A stretch of DNA of 64,000 nt from JAWPMT01 sp965267435 (GTDB lineage Bacteria; Bacteroidota; Bacteroidia; Cytophagales; Cyclobacteriaceae). Positions 27,199-36,474 of this stretch are shown here, piece after piece. The notes under the pieces were generated by a model, which made no database searches, was not told the origin of the DNA, and saw only the letters and a program-made list of their open reading frames with translations. The stretch is taken from positions 2,232,001-2,296,000 of the forward strand of contig OZ253960.1 of assembly GCA_965267435.1 (NCBI GenBank), read 5' to 3'. Position numbers and translations under genes: made by a program. Position 1 is the stretch's first letter, and the number at the start of each line of letters is the position of its first letter.

Positions 27199-27402
27199 TG
27201 ACTGATCAAAGGTCTATTACTGGGCGGCCCCCTGACAGAGAGTTATCCATTGCCCCAGAACCCACATGCACTGCCTCTCTCGTCAGGGGCCGGGCTCTGC
27301 ACTATATCTTGGCTCCCCACTGTCATCGCGCTACCCCCGCCGATACCGTTTCGATCCCTGCCGCAAGACCCCTTCCGTCTCCGGAAGCTCTTCAGATGGC
27401 TA

Positions 27403-27906
27403 CTACCTACTATAATGCTGGCTCAGGGCATTCCTGAGAATTGCCTGATTCTGGGGAGTGATGTCAAACTCCACGTAACCATCACTCGTGATGACCCTGA
27501 GCGTTTCCAGGTCGCTCTTCATCATCATATCTGCAGTAGCTTTTGAGAAGGCATACTTGACATCCAGTCCCAAGACATTGCGATAGGACACGACCTTGTA
27601 CGAGCCACAACCGCGGCAGGCCGATGTTGACTCTGCGGCACTCAATTTGATGACGTCAGTAGCAGTCTTCAGGTACAGCAGCTGACCCTTTTCGACGCTC
27701 GTATTTTCACCATTCACTACCTTTAGATTGAGAACACCAACACCACCTTCTTCCAGTACCCGGAAGTAGAGGGCCCTTTGCCCCTCCTCTTTTAGTATTT
27801 TCCAGTTCGGTTCGACAGCACCTGCTGTGTTGGCATTATTGGCATTATTGGCGCCCATTACCACGCCGGATAGGGCGATCAGACTGACTATTAGTACCTG
27901 TTTCAT
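27403..27906 (-). CDS. Secreted protein of unknown function
   Basis: 167 residues with a signal peptide (KQVLIVSLIALSGVVMG). The first mature residues are a tiny Asn/Ala repeat (ANNANNANTAG) encoded by near-identical 9-bp units, so copy number may vary. A CRGCGSY motif lies mid-protein and a TSDGYVEFDITPQNQAIL strand near the end. No family recognised. Confidence 0.6.
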   Translation of the reverse strand: MKQVLIVSLIALSGVVMGANNANNANTAGAVEPNWKILKEEGQRALYFRVLEEGGVGVLNLKVVNGENTSVEKGQLLYLKTATDVIKLSAAESTSACRGCGSYKVVSYRNVLGLDVKYAFSKATADMMMKSDLETLRVITSDGYVEFDITPQNQAILRNALSQHYSR

Positions 27907-28670
27907 GCTATTTATTTGTTTTGGGTGGTACTCGACACATCAAGCGTCAAGCAGACGTTAAGGTCGTCAATCCACCGGATTGGGTTGGGGTCCGCTATCT
28001 CAAGCAGGGATATTTATCGTACGAAACGGAATGGTTAGTGGGATATTTTGAGCGAAGTATCAAAAAATTAAGGGCATCCGTCGCCGAATGCCCTTCCACT
28101 TGCTGGTTTCCAAGATAACTTGGCGGTGAGTGAGCTAACTACTCTTAGGTCTCAATGCCGGTTCCTTATTGACATCTTCTATGCAAAGGAACGACTGGAT
28201 GTTTTCACGTGTTGGCAGGACTAGATTATCAGTAGGTATTTATCGATTATTGGCATGTATTGGCCGAAATACCTACAAATAGGTGCCGATAACGCAAGTA
28301 ACAAAGTCTAAGGATGATAATGAAAGAGTTACCCCTTCCACGAGAAGATCGTGATTTATTAAAAATCGGTCTAAGGTGAAGCCGAGGACGATGAATGCCA
28401 GTGTGAGAGGACCGCGGGTCGATGACCAACGCGCCCGGCCTTGCCACCGCGGCTACTTGCAGACGGACAGAAAACTCGTGAATGCGCTCGCCCTGAAGTG
28501 AGAGAAGGCAATTGCATTCGACGACGTACATACACCCTACTTCAGGGCGAGGAAGCTACCGTGACGCAGATAATGGCACATCCTGTGTTTTTGAGAATTT
28601 GTCACTCCTACTTCGCGGGAGTAGGATGGGATGTGGGCTGGAAGTGCGGCACCCGCCTATTTTCCAAGGA
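27907..28670. other. Gene-free stretch with several hairpins
   Basis: Three inverted repeats stand out: AGGGCAT/ATGCCCT (about 28070-28093); GTAGGTATTT/AAATACCTAC (28232-28241 and 28267-28276); and TCGCCCTGAAGT/ACTTCAGGGCGA (28488-28499 and 28539-28550). The last is followed by GCGAGGAAGCTACCGTGA, similar to the arm at 3938, and then by TCCTACT/AGTAGGA (about 28608-28628). The open frames here look like chance. Confidence 0.55.
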
Positions 28671-29111
28671 TCACGAAGGCTGAGGCACCACTGGTACTTC
28701 CAGGCCTTTCAGGTCTTTGTGTGAAATCGCCGGGATGTCATCTCCCTTGCGTAGATTTTTCAAGGCCTTCTGTCCTTCATCTCCATTCAGAAATTGGATG
28801 AGGTCGCCTTGACGAATGGCCGCCGATGGGCGAATGATCGTGAAAATGTCAATGGCCACGGCCTCTCCCAACTGATCGGGAAATGGTATGGCGCGGTTCA
28901 CAGGGCCTTTGCACTGCAACAGAATGTCTCCATCCTGGAGCAAAAATTTCTTGGTTTCCTCTGTGACAGCTATGTGCAATTCCACATTATTTACGAATTC
29001 GCCGGACTTGTTGAAGTCCTTCGGTCTGAGACAAGGTACTTTGCCCTCTTCCTTCAGGCGATGAGGGAAACCTTTCAATACCTCTGCTACGTCTTCTAGT
29101 CTTTTCTCCAT
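28671..29111 (-). CDS. Stand-alone half HsdS-like protein
   Basis: 146 residues from the ATG at 29111. It resembles one target-recognition half of a type I restriction specificity subunit: RLEDVAEVLKGF at the start, KFLLQDGDILLQCKGPVNRA in the middle, and LIQFLNGDEGQKALKNLRKG with IPAISHKDLKGLEVPV at the end. It stops exactly where the conserved helical spacer that binds HsdM would begin. No hsdM or hsdR is near. A similar protein is encoded at 30629-31048. Function unknown; it may be a DNA-binding protein derived from HsdS. Confidence 0.65.
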   Translation of the reverse strand: MEKRLEDVAEVLKGFPHRLKEEGKVPCLRPKDFNKSGEFVNNVELHIAVTEETKKFLLQDGDILLQCKGPVNRAIPFPDQLGEAVAIDIFTIIRPSAAIRQGDLIQFLNGDEGQKALKNLRKGDDIPAISHKDLKGLEVPVVPQPS

Positions 29112-29363
29112 AGTCTTTTTTATAGCTAGCAACGCTGGAATTTACCAATATTTCCAGTGAGAGCACACACGGAACCGTTAGGCATTGTCTTGACTGTGGA
29201 GTAATGGTGTGTGAGTGGGAACGACCTTGGAATTTGTGGCAGAATCAAGGAAGATTCTCCGATCTCAGTGCGTCAGCATGTCCACTGATCTAACGTCGGA
29301 ATATACGATCTCGCTCACAGCCCTCGTTAGGTAGCTGTGTTTACCAATGTCAAACAGATAAAT

Positions 29364-30497
29364 ATGAAAAGATCCCTAATGACCGCCCTCGGGTTACTCA
29401 CGGCCGCCGTCAGCCTTCTGGCTTCTGCCCGCCCTGAAATCCACTTTGAGAAACTGTCTTTCGAGGAAGCCCTCGAAATGGCTCGAAAACAAGACAAGTA
29501 CCTCTTTATCGACATCATGGCGACCTGGTGTGGCCCCTGCAAGATGATGGAGCGCGACGTATTCACAGATGAACAGGTGGCCCAGTACATGAACGCCAAC
29601 TATATCGCTATCCAGATCGATGTGGACGATACAGAAGATGGTCCGCTGCTGCAGGAGTTGCGCGTCGAATCCATACCCACCCTGGCGTTTTACAGCCCCG
29701 ATGGCGTACTGGCCGTGAAGGAAGAAGGCAGTATCGGTGCATCTGCATTTCTCCGATTGGCCAAAGATGCAAAAGACTGGGAAGCGCCTACGGAGCCCGT
29801 CACCGACCTGTCAAACGTCCCGAAGAAACGTCGGTACCTTCAGATGCTGTCGGCAAAGGATGCCGCCAAAGCCCACAGCCTAGCGACAGCCTACGTGCAG
29901 GCACAAATACAGCAAGATGCGCTCCTCCGCGGAGCCACAGCTGAGGACTGGGGTATCATCACCGACTACATAGGAAAGGACATCAGTGAAGTGGACGTCG
30001 CCGTCACCCCCATCGCCGATGACATTGACCGTCACCTCATGGACAACATCGAGTTGATACTGGACCTGCATTACGCTAACGCCTATGCTTATTTTGATAA
30101 GGCTTTCGACTATATGCTATTCTACATGATGGAGACAAAAGACCCCAGTCACATGGACTTCTACAACAAGGCCAATGGCGTCTTTCAGTGGATCAACAAT
30201 GAGAAGACCCTCCCGCAGAAGGCTTTTCACGAATTCAACTGGATGATCTATCACTACTTAACAGATAACCATGACTACTTCGCAGCAAACTGTGGCAAGT
30301 GGTTGCATGACTACTTCGAGGAGTCGGCAGATCAGCACCTCAGGTTTGTCGGCATGCTGCTCAATGATTGCAATGACGCCACGTGCGCATCCACGGCGAA
30401 GCAGGTCCTTGCAACAGCGGTAGCTATAGGGTTGGAAGGCGATGAACAGCAAGAGATGGCCTCAGCCTACTCGGAGTACCTCGATTCGCTGGAGTAA
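29364..30497 (+). CDS. Secreted thioredoxin-fold protein with helical C-terminal domain
   Basis: 377 residues from the ATG at 29364. The signal peptide is SLMTALGLLTAAVSLLASA. The thioredoxin domain has the active site ATWCGPCKMME and the cis-Pro segment ESIPTLAFYSPDG. Some 230 mostly helical residues follow, with no named domain. It acts in the periplasm as an oxidoreductase. The two HsdS-like genes flank it on the opposite strand. Confidence 0.85.
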   Translation: MKRSLMTALGLLTAAVSLLASARPEIHFEKLSFEEALEMARKQDKYLFIDIMATWCGPCKMMERDVFTDEQVAQYMNANYIAIQIDVDDTEDGPLLQELRVESIPTLAFYSPDGVLAVKEEGSIGASAFLRLAKDAKDWEAPTEPVTDLSNVPKKRRYLQMLSAKDAAKAHSLATAYVQAQIQQDALLRGATAEDWGIITDYIGKDISEVDVAVTPIADDIDRHLMDNIELILDLHYANAYAYFDKAFDYMLFYMMETKDPSHMDFYNKANGVFQWINNEKTLPQKAFHEFNWMIYHYLTDNHDYFAANCGKWLHDYFEESADQHLRFVGMLLNDCNDATCASTAKQVLATAVAIGLEGDEQQEMASAYSEYLDSLE

Positions 30498-30628
30498 CGC
30501 TTTCTTAGATCATAGATCTTGGTTTGATTGTTCTTCGATCTACGTTCTTGGATCTTGGTTCTGGGATAGACAAGGAACAGAGAACAGAGAACAAGGATCA
30601 AAGAACCAAAATCCAAGATTCACGATCC
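30498..30628. repeat. GATCTTGGTTCT-type imperfect repeats
   Basis: Words such as ATCTTGGTTT, TTGGATCTTGGTTCT and the opposite-sense AGAACAAGGATCAA alternate, so the region can fold back on itself. It lies between convergent genes and may act as a bidirectional terminator, though no clean stem-T-run is present. Confidence 0.45.
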
Positions 30629-31048
30629 CTACAACCGTACCTTCAGATCTTCGAGATTCTTTGTGGGGATCGTCCGGATGTTCTCACCCTCAGTCAAGCC
30701 ATCGAGCTGCTTTTGGACATTATCTGAGTTGAGGATTTCTACCAACTTATCTGCCGACAAGCGGTCTGTCTTAAGATTGAGGATATTGAAGAAGTGATTG
30801 GGCACGAAAGTGCCCTCTTCTTCAGAGAACTTCATAGCGAAGAAGCGGGGTGCCATGATGGACATCAGAATGTCACCAGACTTCAGGACGTATTTTTCAT
30901 CTGGCTGTTCAGTAATGTAGCGCTCATTACCAGGCTGCATCTGTCCCTTTTCATCAAAATCAGCCAAACGCAGATAACGTACCTCACCCTTCTCCTCCCC
31001 CCGGGCGACGAGACCTCTCTTCACTCTCACAATCTCTTTCAGTTTCAT
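30629..31048 (-). CDS. Stand-alone half HsdS-like protein, second copy
   Basis: 139 residues from the ATG at 31048. It shares its layout with the protein at 28671: LKEIVRVKRGLVARG, VRYLRLADFDEKG, YVLKSGDILMSIMAP, VEILNSDNVQKQLDGLTEGE, and IPTKNLEDLKVRL at the very end. Only one recognition half is present and the spacer helix is missing. The two proteins are diverged paralogues. Confidence 0.65.
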   Translation of the reverse strand: MKLKEIVRVKRGLVARGEEKGEVRYLRLADFDEKGQMQPGNERYITEQPDEKYVLKSGDILMSIMAPRFFAMKFSEEEGTFVPNHFFNILNLKTDRLSADKLVEILNSDNVQKQLDGLTEGENIRTIPTKNLEDLKVRL

Positions 31049-31207
31049 TATCAGCGCGTTACAATTCGCGATTTGCACCAAAACTTAGGTATAACGCCGT
31101 TTTATCACCAATAGTCGCAATTAAACCGGTATTAGACAAGATGGACAAGCAATATCACGTGTTAGAACAACAGTATTTTCTGGACATTTTCTTCCCAAAA
31201 CTGCACA

Positions 31208-31894
31208 TTAATTGGAATACAGCGGAAACTCCTGACTCACATAATTGCGAACATACAGATCATACAAGATGGTGTCAAGAAGCAATAGCTCGCAGGAGCT
31301 ATCCTCGATGATGAACGTCTCCTCACCCGCCTGCATCAGGTACAGTGTCGGCGTATCACAGCCCTCGCTACCATGGAAGAGGTCCACTTTGCGCAGGAAG
31401 TCCTCTAGTTGGAACGTCTCCAAAGGGGAAAGCATCTCCAGCGCCCCCACTTTCGCCGCAGGATCGTCGACATGTACGACTACTGCGCCTTGTATGTGCT
31501 CGAAAGTAAGAACTCGCTCCCAATAGTGACCATTGGACTCCGTGCGTTCGGCAATTGTAAGATTGCCATGCGTCTGAAAGGCCTCCCAGACAGGATAGTT
31601 CGTCCGCGGCTGGAAGTCACCGGCATCCATCGTCAGGACAGTATCAGATTGAATATCAATGGGTAGAATGACCTCCTGCCGCCAATTGTTGACAAAATGT
31701 ACTTCGTAGCTACCAGGTTTGAGACGTAGTCCGAACTCGAAATTACTGTTGAGCTTAAGATCCTTGCAATCCCCATCATGGCAGATCTCTGCTGAGAGCC
31801 AGGCGTTGTCATGATCGGTATGTTGGAACTGGCCGCTTATGGCATACTTGGGACCTCCCCCAATGAGCCACAAGGCACAGAGTAAGTAGTGCAT
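31208..31894 (-). CDS. Secreted protein of unknown function
   Basis: 228 residues with a short hydrophobic start (MHYLLCALWLIGGG). An early FGLRLKPGSYEVHFVNNWRQ segment resembles a carboxypeptidase-regulatory-like beta sandwich. Late Cys residues (SEGCDTPTLYLM and DSSCELLLLD) may pair. No enzyme motif seen. It is first after a 160-bp gap without features. Confidence 0.6.
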   Translation of the reverse strand: MHYLLCALWLIGGGPKYAISGQFQHTDHDNAWLSAEICHDGDCKDLKLNSNFEFGLRLKPGSYEVHFVNNWRQEVILPIDIQSDTVLTMDAGDFQPRTNYPVWEAFQTHGNLTIAERTESNGHYWERVLTFEHIQGAVVVHVDDPAAKVGALEMLSPLETFQLEDFLRKVDLFHGSEGCDTPTLYLMQAGEETFIIEDSSCELLLLDTILYDLYVRNYVSQEFPLYSN

Positions 31895-31975
31895 AGTTGT
31901 TGGTTTGGGATAATAATCAACGGAGCTAACAAGCGCCGTTGGATAAAGATAAGGAAAAATCCTACTTGTGTGCGC

Positions 31976-32719
31976 CTACGACTTGATTTTGTCCAAATGG
32001 TCAAGCAGTTTGACGAGGTCTTCCAATTTGTTCCATTGCAGGCCTCGCACTTCAGCATACTTCACAAGGTTAGGGTAGTCTTGGCGGGCGACACTCCAGA
32101 TGGCTTTCATGTCCACCTTTCTGAGTCGCCTGGGCTCGACATGTCCGAGAAGGTAGTCCCCGTCATTAGGATACCACTGCAGGCGTCGCTCTTCATCATA
32201 AGTGACGAAGCCGTATCTCATCAGACCATTGGGGCCCAGCATATAGAGCGTCCATCTCACCCCATGCAGGACAAAGCGCGTTTGAAACATAAGCTCCCAC
32301 CTGACATTGTACCTTGCCAGTAGCAAGTAATGGTCGCCATGATGAATGACGTTGAAAAAAGAAACGCCCTTGTCTTTCTTAGTGAGCTCTCCCACCGCTG
32401 AGACGAATTCAAAGCGCAAACCCGTTGCCGAGTCCTTCAAATGAAACCATTCCACATCGTTGGGGAAGTACTGTCCTTCACCGGTCTTGTAATACTCCCT
32501 CGTTGTCAAGGCGTCTGCCAGGAAGTTGAAGTTGATATCTTCTTGCAGACGGCGTCCGTCCTTTAGCATGACACTACCCTCGTGCCAATCGTACAGCTGC
32601 TCAAACAAGCTATCGATTGCCCAAGGCGTAACTGGCGACTCCCGTGATTCACCTTCCTGGCCCTTTCCTGCATGACCAATGATCAACATCATACTCAGTA
32701 AAGCCAGTCGGATGTTCAT
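31976..32719 (-). CDS. Secreted protein of unknown function
   Basis: 247 residues from the ATG at 32719, which gives a signal peptide (NIRLALLSMMLIIGHAGKGQ). The mature part is rich in Trp and Tyr (VEWFHLKDSATGLRFEFVSA, YNVRWELMFQTRFVLHGVRW). The C-terminus is a charged helix (LEDLVKLLDHLDKIKS). Divergent from the lactonase gene at 32845. No family recognised. Confidence 0.6.
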   Translation of the reverse strand: MNIRLALLSMMLIIGHAGKGQEGESRESPVTPWAIDSLFEQLYDWHEGSVMLKDGRRLQEDINFNFLADALTTREYYKTGEGQYFPNDVEWFHLKDSATGLRFEFVSAVGELTKKDKGVSFFNVIHHGDHYLLLARYNVRWELMFQTRFVLHGVRWTLYMLGPNGLMRYGFVTYDEERRLQWYPNDGDYLLGHVEPRRLRKVDMKAIWSVARQDYPNLVKYAEVRGLQWNKLEDLVKLLDHLDKIKS

Positions 32720-32844
32720 ATTTGGAGTTTTGTGTGTAGATACCAATACACAAATAAACGCAATTGTTAGCGTCTCCAGACCGGATGGCTCCACCTCTAG
32801 TAGATGAATTCTTGGTATCTTGATCACACTGAATATGATCACCT

Positions 32845-33894
32845 ATGAAGAAAGCACTCCTTATCCCGCTGCCCATACTGGTACTGTCCCTTGGAGGATA
32901 TGTTTTCCATATGTTCAATTCCACCGGTTATTTCAGGGATATTGACGGCACCTTCGAAGGGTCGATTCATCAAAGCATCTCATTGCCTGGCGTGGAAGAC
33001 TTGCAGATTGATCGTGAAGCAGGGTTTGCCATTCTCTCCTCCGATGATCGCGCAGCCAGAAGGGATGGCCACAACCGGCAGGGACACCTTTACTACCTGG
33101 ACCTTAATGACAGTACCCTCACGCCGCGGCCGCTCACAGCGCACTTAGCGCGGCCCTTCTTCCCCCATGGGATCAGCATGATACGACTGGACTCAGGACT
33201 GCATAAGATCTATGCAGTCAATCACGTCGCAGGGGAGCATTCCATCGAAGCCTTTCACCTCTATGGTGACAGTCTGGTCTTCGTCGAGACGCTGCAAGAT
33301 GCCTCGATGGTGGACCCCAATGATATTGTCGCCCTGGATGAGACACGCTTCTACTTCACCAATGACCACGGCTATGCCAAGGGCCTGAGGCGCACTGCCG
33401 AGGAATATCTGGGCCTCTCCGTATCCAATGTGATCTACTTCGATGGAGTGAATTACCGACAGGTGGCCGATGGCATTGCCTATGCCAATGGGATCAACAT
33501 CGACGCCCATCGCAAGTTGCTGTTCGTCGCATCTCCCAGGGCATTTCTCGTGAAAGTCTATTCCATGGAAACTTCTGGCGATCTCACTTTTCTCGAAGAC
33601 ATTGACTGTGGCACAGGCGTCGACAATATTGACATGGACGAGGACGGGAAACTATGGATAGGCTGTCACCCCAGCCTCCTCCATTACTCAGCCTACGCGG
33701 CGAACAAAAGAAATATCTCGCCATCGGAGATCATCACGATTGACTACCGGGGTGAGGGCGACTACTCCGTAGAAAGTGTCTTTACAGATGACGGCAACCG
33801 CATGACTTCATGCACCGTGGCTGCTACCTACAAGGACTTGATCCTCACGGGCAATGTCATGGACGACCACTTCCTGGTGCTGCGCAAGAATTGA
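32845..33894 (+). CDS. Paraoxonase (PON) family lactonase/arylesterase
   Basis: 349 residues with an N-terminal membrane anchor or signal (LLIPLPILVLSLGGYVFHM), as in mammalian PON1. It is a six-bladed propeller with all calcium ligands: Glu51-Asp52 (VEDLQ), Asn159-Asp160 (PNDIVAL), Asn215 (ANGIN) and Asp260-Asn261 (VDNID). The catalytic-site histidines are His108 (PHGIS) and His127 (VNHVAG). PON enzymes hydrolyse lactones, including acyl-homoserine lactones. The protein is probably periplasmic. A quorum-quenching or lactone-catabolic role is inference. Confidence 0.9.
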   Translation: MKKALLIPLPILVLSLGGYVFHMFNSTGYFRDIDGTFEGSIHQSISLPGVEDLQIDREAGFAILSSDDRAARRDGHNRQGHLYYLDLNDSTLTPRPLTAHLARPFFPHGISMIRLDSGLHKIYAVNHVAGEHSIEAFHLYGDSLVFVETLQDASMVDPNDIVALDETRFYFTNDHGYAKGLRRTAEEYLGLSVSNVIYFDGVNYRQVADGIAYANGINIDAHRKLLFVASPRAFLVKVYSMETSGDLTFLEDIDCGTGVDNIDMDEDGKLWIGCHPSLLHYSAYAANKRNISPSEIITIDYRGEGDYSVESVFTDDGNRMTSCTVAATYKDLILTGNVMDDHFLVLRKN

Positions 33895-34029
33895 GTCGTG
33901 AGCAGTATCACAGCCGGTTTCCTGCCATAATCTGCCCATACATCGCGATTTCCTGGCCTTTCATCAGACAGTTGCGCGATGTTAAAGGCTAATGATTAGT
34001 TTTATGCGATATAAAGTCTTTACGCCTTC

Positions 34030-34650
34030 ATGTCCACCTTCCAGTATGAAATCCACACGCCGGATCTGAGTGAAATGAGCAAGATCGCCGAGGAAGATCT
34101 CATCAATAGTTATATGAGATTAGACAAGCCCATGCGAGTGGTCATCGGCAGTTTGTGTGCGAAGGGCGTCGTCAAGATCGAAAGTCCCGACATCTCTCAG
34201 CGTCGTAAAATATTGGCGTGGCTCAGCCAAAATCCCCTGATGATGAAAAACGCTGATGCGGCTATTGCCACACCGATCTTCTACTCATACCACGAAACCG
34301 CCAACCATATCACTGTCAATGCGGAGATCAGCGGCTTCATGGAGCAGATGGACAAGGTGATCAAGAAGCACGAGCTCCCCCCTATTCATCTGAAGCGAAA
34401 ACGCACCGCATCACTGATCGCGGAACTGGTAATGGAAAAGAAGCAACGGAAGAGCTTCACAGTCGAAGAGCTGCGAAAGATCCTGTCTGTGGCCGATGCA
34501 GACTTTGCTACCTACAATGACATGATTGGGGTCCTTGAGCCCATTCAGAGGGAAATTACCTCTGCCGGAGGCTCCTTCAAGTACTATCCTGACGATGATG
34601 AGAACGTCAGCAAGATCACCATCGACGTTATCTATCCGAAGGAGAAGTGA
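34030..34650 (+). CDS. Hypothetical cytoplasmic protein
   Basis: 206 residues, mixed alpha/beta, no signal peptide. A basic helix (HLKRKRTASLIAELVMEKKQR) lies in the middle and a strand-rich end closes it (KITIDVIYPKEK). No family recognised. Confidence 0.6.
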   Translation: MSTFQYEIHTPDLSEMSKIAEEDLINSYMRLDKPMRVVIGSLCAKGVVKIESPDISQRRKILAWLSQNPLMMKNADAAIATPIFYSYHETANHITVNAEISGFMEQMDKVIKKHELPPIHLKRKRTASLIAELVMEKKQRKSFTVEELRKILSVADADFATYNDMIGVLEPIQREITSAGGSFKYYPDDDENVSKITIDVIYPKEK

Positions 34651-34726
34651 TCCTCACATTCCGAGTTTCAGCTTTAGTGTTCCGTCTTTGACTCAAACCT
34701 GGAACTGTGAACCGGAAACATTGAAC

Positions 34727-35137
34727 CTAAGTCCTACCCAACGCCAGCCGCAGGCACAAGACCATCATCGCCGCCGTCACGATACTAAAGAACTTCTCGA
34801 AGAGCGACGCGGCCAGCAGGTTGCCAAATGTATTGAGGGCAAATAGCAGCACCAGCGCCCACATCAGAATATTGACCACACCCATAAGGCGGGCGGCATC
34901 CAGGATACGGGCTTTCAGCAAAACCACCAGGAAGCATACCGCCATGATCCCCAGCGAAAGAATTTCAAACTGCAACAGTTCCTGCTCCGTCTGCAGGCGG
35001 CCTCCCCATAGGTACTCTACGGGAGCATAATCAAATAGAACAATGCCAAGAACAACCGCCAGGTGAAAGACTAGGAAAAACCCGAAAAGCCCTAGACTCC
35101 ATCGGGTAGCGGCTCGAAAGCTGAATATGTGTTTCAT
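34727..35137 (-). CDS. Four-helix membrane protein
   Basis: 136 residues with four hydrophobic helices (LGLFGFFLVFHLAVVLGIVLF, ILSLGIMAVCFLVVLL, MGVVNILMWALVLLFALNTFG, FFSIVTAAMMVLCLRLALG). Its layout resembles small DUF-type membrane proteins of Bacteroidota. Function unknown. Confidence 0.6.
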   Translation of the reverse strand: MKHIFSFRAATRWSLGLFGFFLVFHLAVVLGIVLFDYAPVEYLWGGRLQTEQELLQFEILSLGIMAVCFLVVLLKARILDAARLMGVVNILMWALVLLFALNTFGNLLAASLFEKFFSIVTAAMMVLCLRLALGRT

Positions 35138-35348
35138 GGTCAGGGTCAGAGAATGGTCCTATTCAAAGAACACCAACCACCTCGAAATAATCAAATTACG
35201 ACAGCATTTGTCTTCGTAATAGCCGTCATAGGTTTTCCCGCAAATATTGACACAATACCGCGACCCCACCGTCAACGTATTTTTGAGACAGCTTAGCTAC
35301 CAGGAGTGGTCTGTAATGCCGGTGACGGGTTTGATACCAAAGGGTAGG

Positions 35349-36014
35349 TCATCTTCGCCAGCGATCACTGGACCTCAGCTTTTCGATGTCGATGGAGCGA
35401 AAATCATCCACGAAAGCCAGCACATTGGGCAGATGGGCAAACTCCTCTTCCTTGTGCGTGGTGGTCACCACTACCAGCGGACTACCCGCCCGACGCGCTG
35501 ACTCGGCGCCGACCGGGCTATCCTCAAAAATCAGTATATCCTCCGTCTGCAAGCCCATTTCATCGGCTACCTTGTGATAGATCTCCGGATCAGGTTTGCC
35601 CTTCTCCACATCTCTGGAGTGCTTGACCGCACGGAAATAGTGCCGTATCTGCAGGTTGTCCATCACAAAATCTACGTTCTCAGGCGGAGCAGCAGAACCC
35701 ACACCCATAGGCACTCCCTGCTTGCGTAAGTCCTCCAGTAGCTCGGGCAGCCCGTCAATCAGGCGCAGTTCAGGCTTGAAGATCTGTCGGTAGGCCTCCT
35801 CCTTTTCTAAAGACAGCTTTCTCCTTTCCTCCGGCGTAAAGCGATCGCCAAATAGCCGTGCAAGGATCTCCTCGTTGATGCCGTGTACCTTCTCCATCAC
35901 CTCCTCGAGCGTCATTGGCATTCCCCAGTCAGCAAGCTTCTGCTGCCACGCACGATGATGCACCATCATGTTGTCCACCATCGTACCGTCCATGTCAAAT
36001 ATGATTCCTTTCAT
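35349..36014 (-). CDS. HAD hydrolase, beta-phosphoglucomutase-like
   Basis: 221 residues. All four HAD motifs are present: FDMDGTMVDN at the N-terminus, VGSAAPPENV, KGKPDPEIY and IFEDSPVGAESARRAG. An alpha-helical cap sits after motif I, as in the PGMB/phosphatase subgroup. The likely activity is on sugar phosphates in the cytoplasm. Just downstream of the 211-bp gap after 35137, which shows no gene. Confidence 0.88.
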   Translation of the reverse strand: MKGIIFDMDGTMVDNMMVHHRAWQQKLADWGMPMTLEEVMEKVHGINEEILARLFGDRFTPEERRKLSLEKEEAYRQIFKPELRLIDGLPELLEDLRKQGVPMGVGSAAPPENVDFVMDNLQIRHYFRAVKHSRDVEKGKPDPEIYHKVADEMGLQTEDILIFEDSPVGAESARRAGSPLVVVTTTHKEEEFAHLPNVLAFVDDFRSIDIEKLRSSDRWRR

Positions 36015-36227
36015 CGCTATCTATCCAAGCTATTTTTCGCGCTGGCAATATAGGATTTTTTGGTGGCCATTTCCGGCTATCCGCTACTATCTACCGCCGC
36101 GCTGCCCCCTCCACATCCATGCGGGATATCCGCTACTATCCGGGGCCGGGGTAAGTGCCTTCAAAAGACTGTCTGGATGCAAGATCAGTAAACCAGTCCG
36201 CTATTTGTGATTATGAAACGTTCCTCG

Positions 36228-36474
36228 CTCTCTCAACTCCTCAACTCCTAAACTCCTTAACTTCTCAACCCCTCAACTCAAAAACTCATCAACCCATCAA
36301 CCCATCAACCCAACCGCCGTCGGAGATGCCACGCTCCACTGCGTTGCGCTCTGCATGACGGCGAAAAACCCAAACACCTATCACCCCCTCAACTCCTCAA
36401 ACCCATCAACTCCTCAACTCCTCAACCCTTCAACTCCTCAACCCATCAACTTATCAACTCATCAACTCCCACTC
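36228..36474 (+). repeat. CAAC-type tracts around a 47-bp TIR element
   Basis: Tracts at 36228-36312 and 36364-36474 bracket the family C element at 36316-36362. That element starts GCCGTC, ends GACGGC, and matches 44 of 47 positions of the copy at 8901-8947. The same order (tract, element, tract) is seen at both places. The 36015-36227 part holds no gene. Confidence 0.65.

Noticed and set aside
28247..28531. 94-residue open frame on the minus strand
   Set aside because: Odd composition, no motif, and it covers two inverted repeats.
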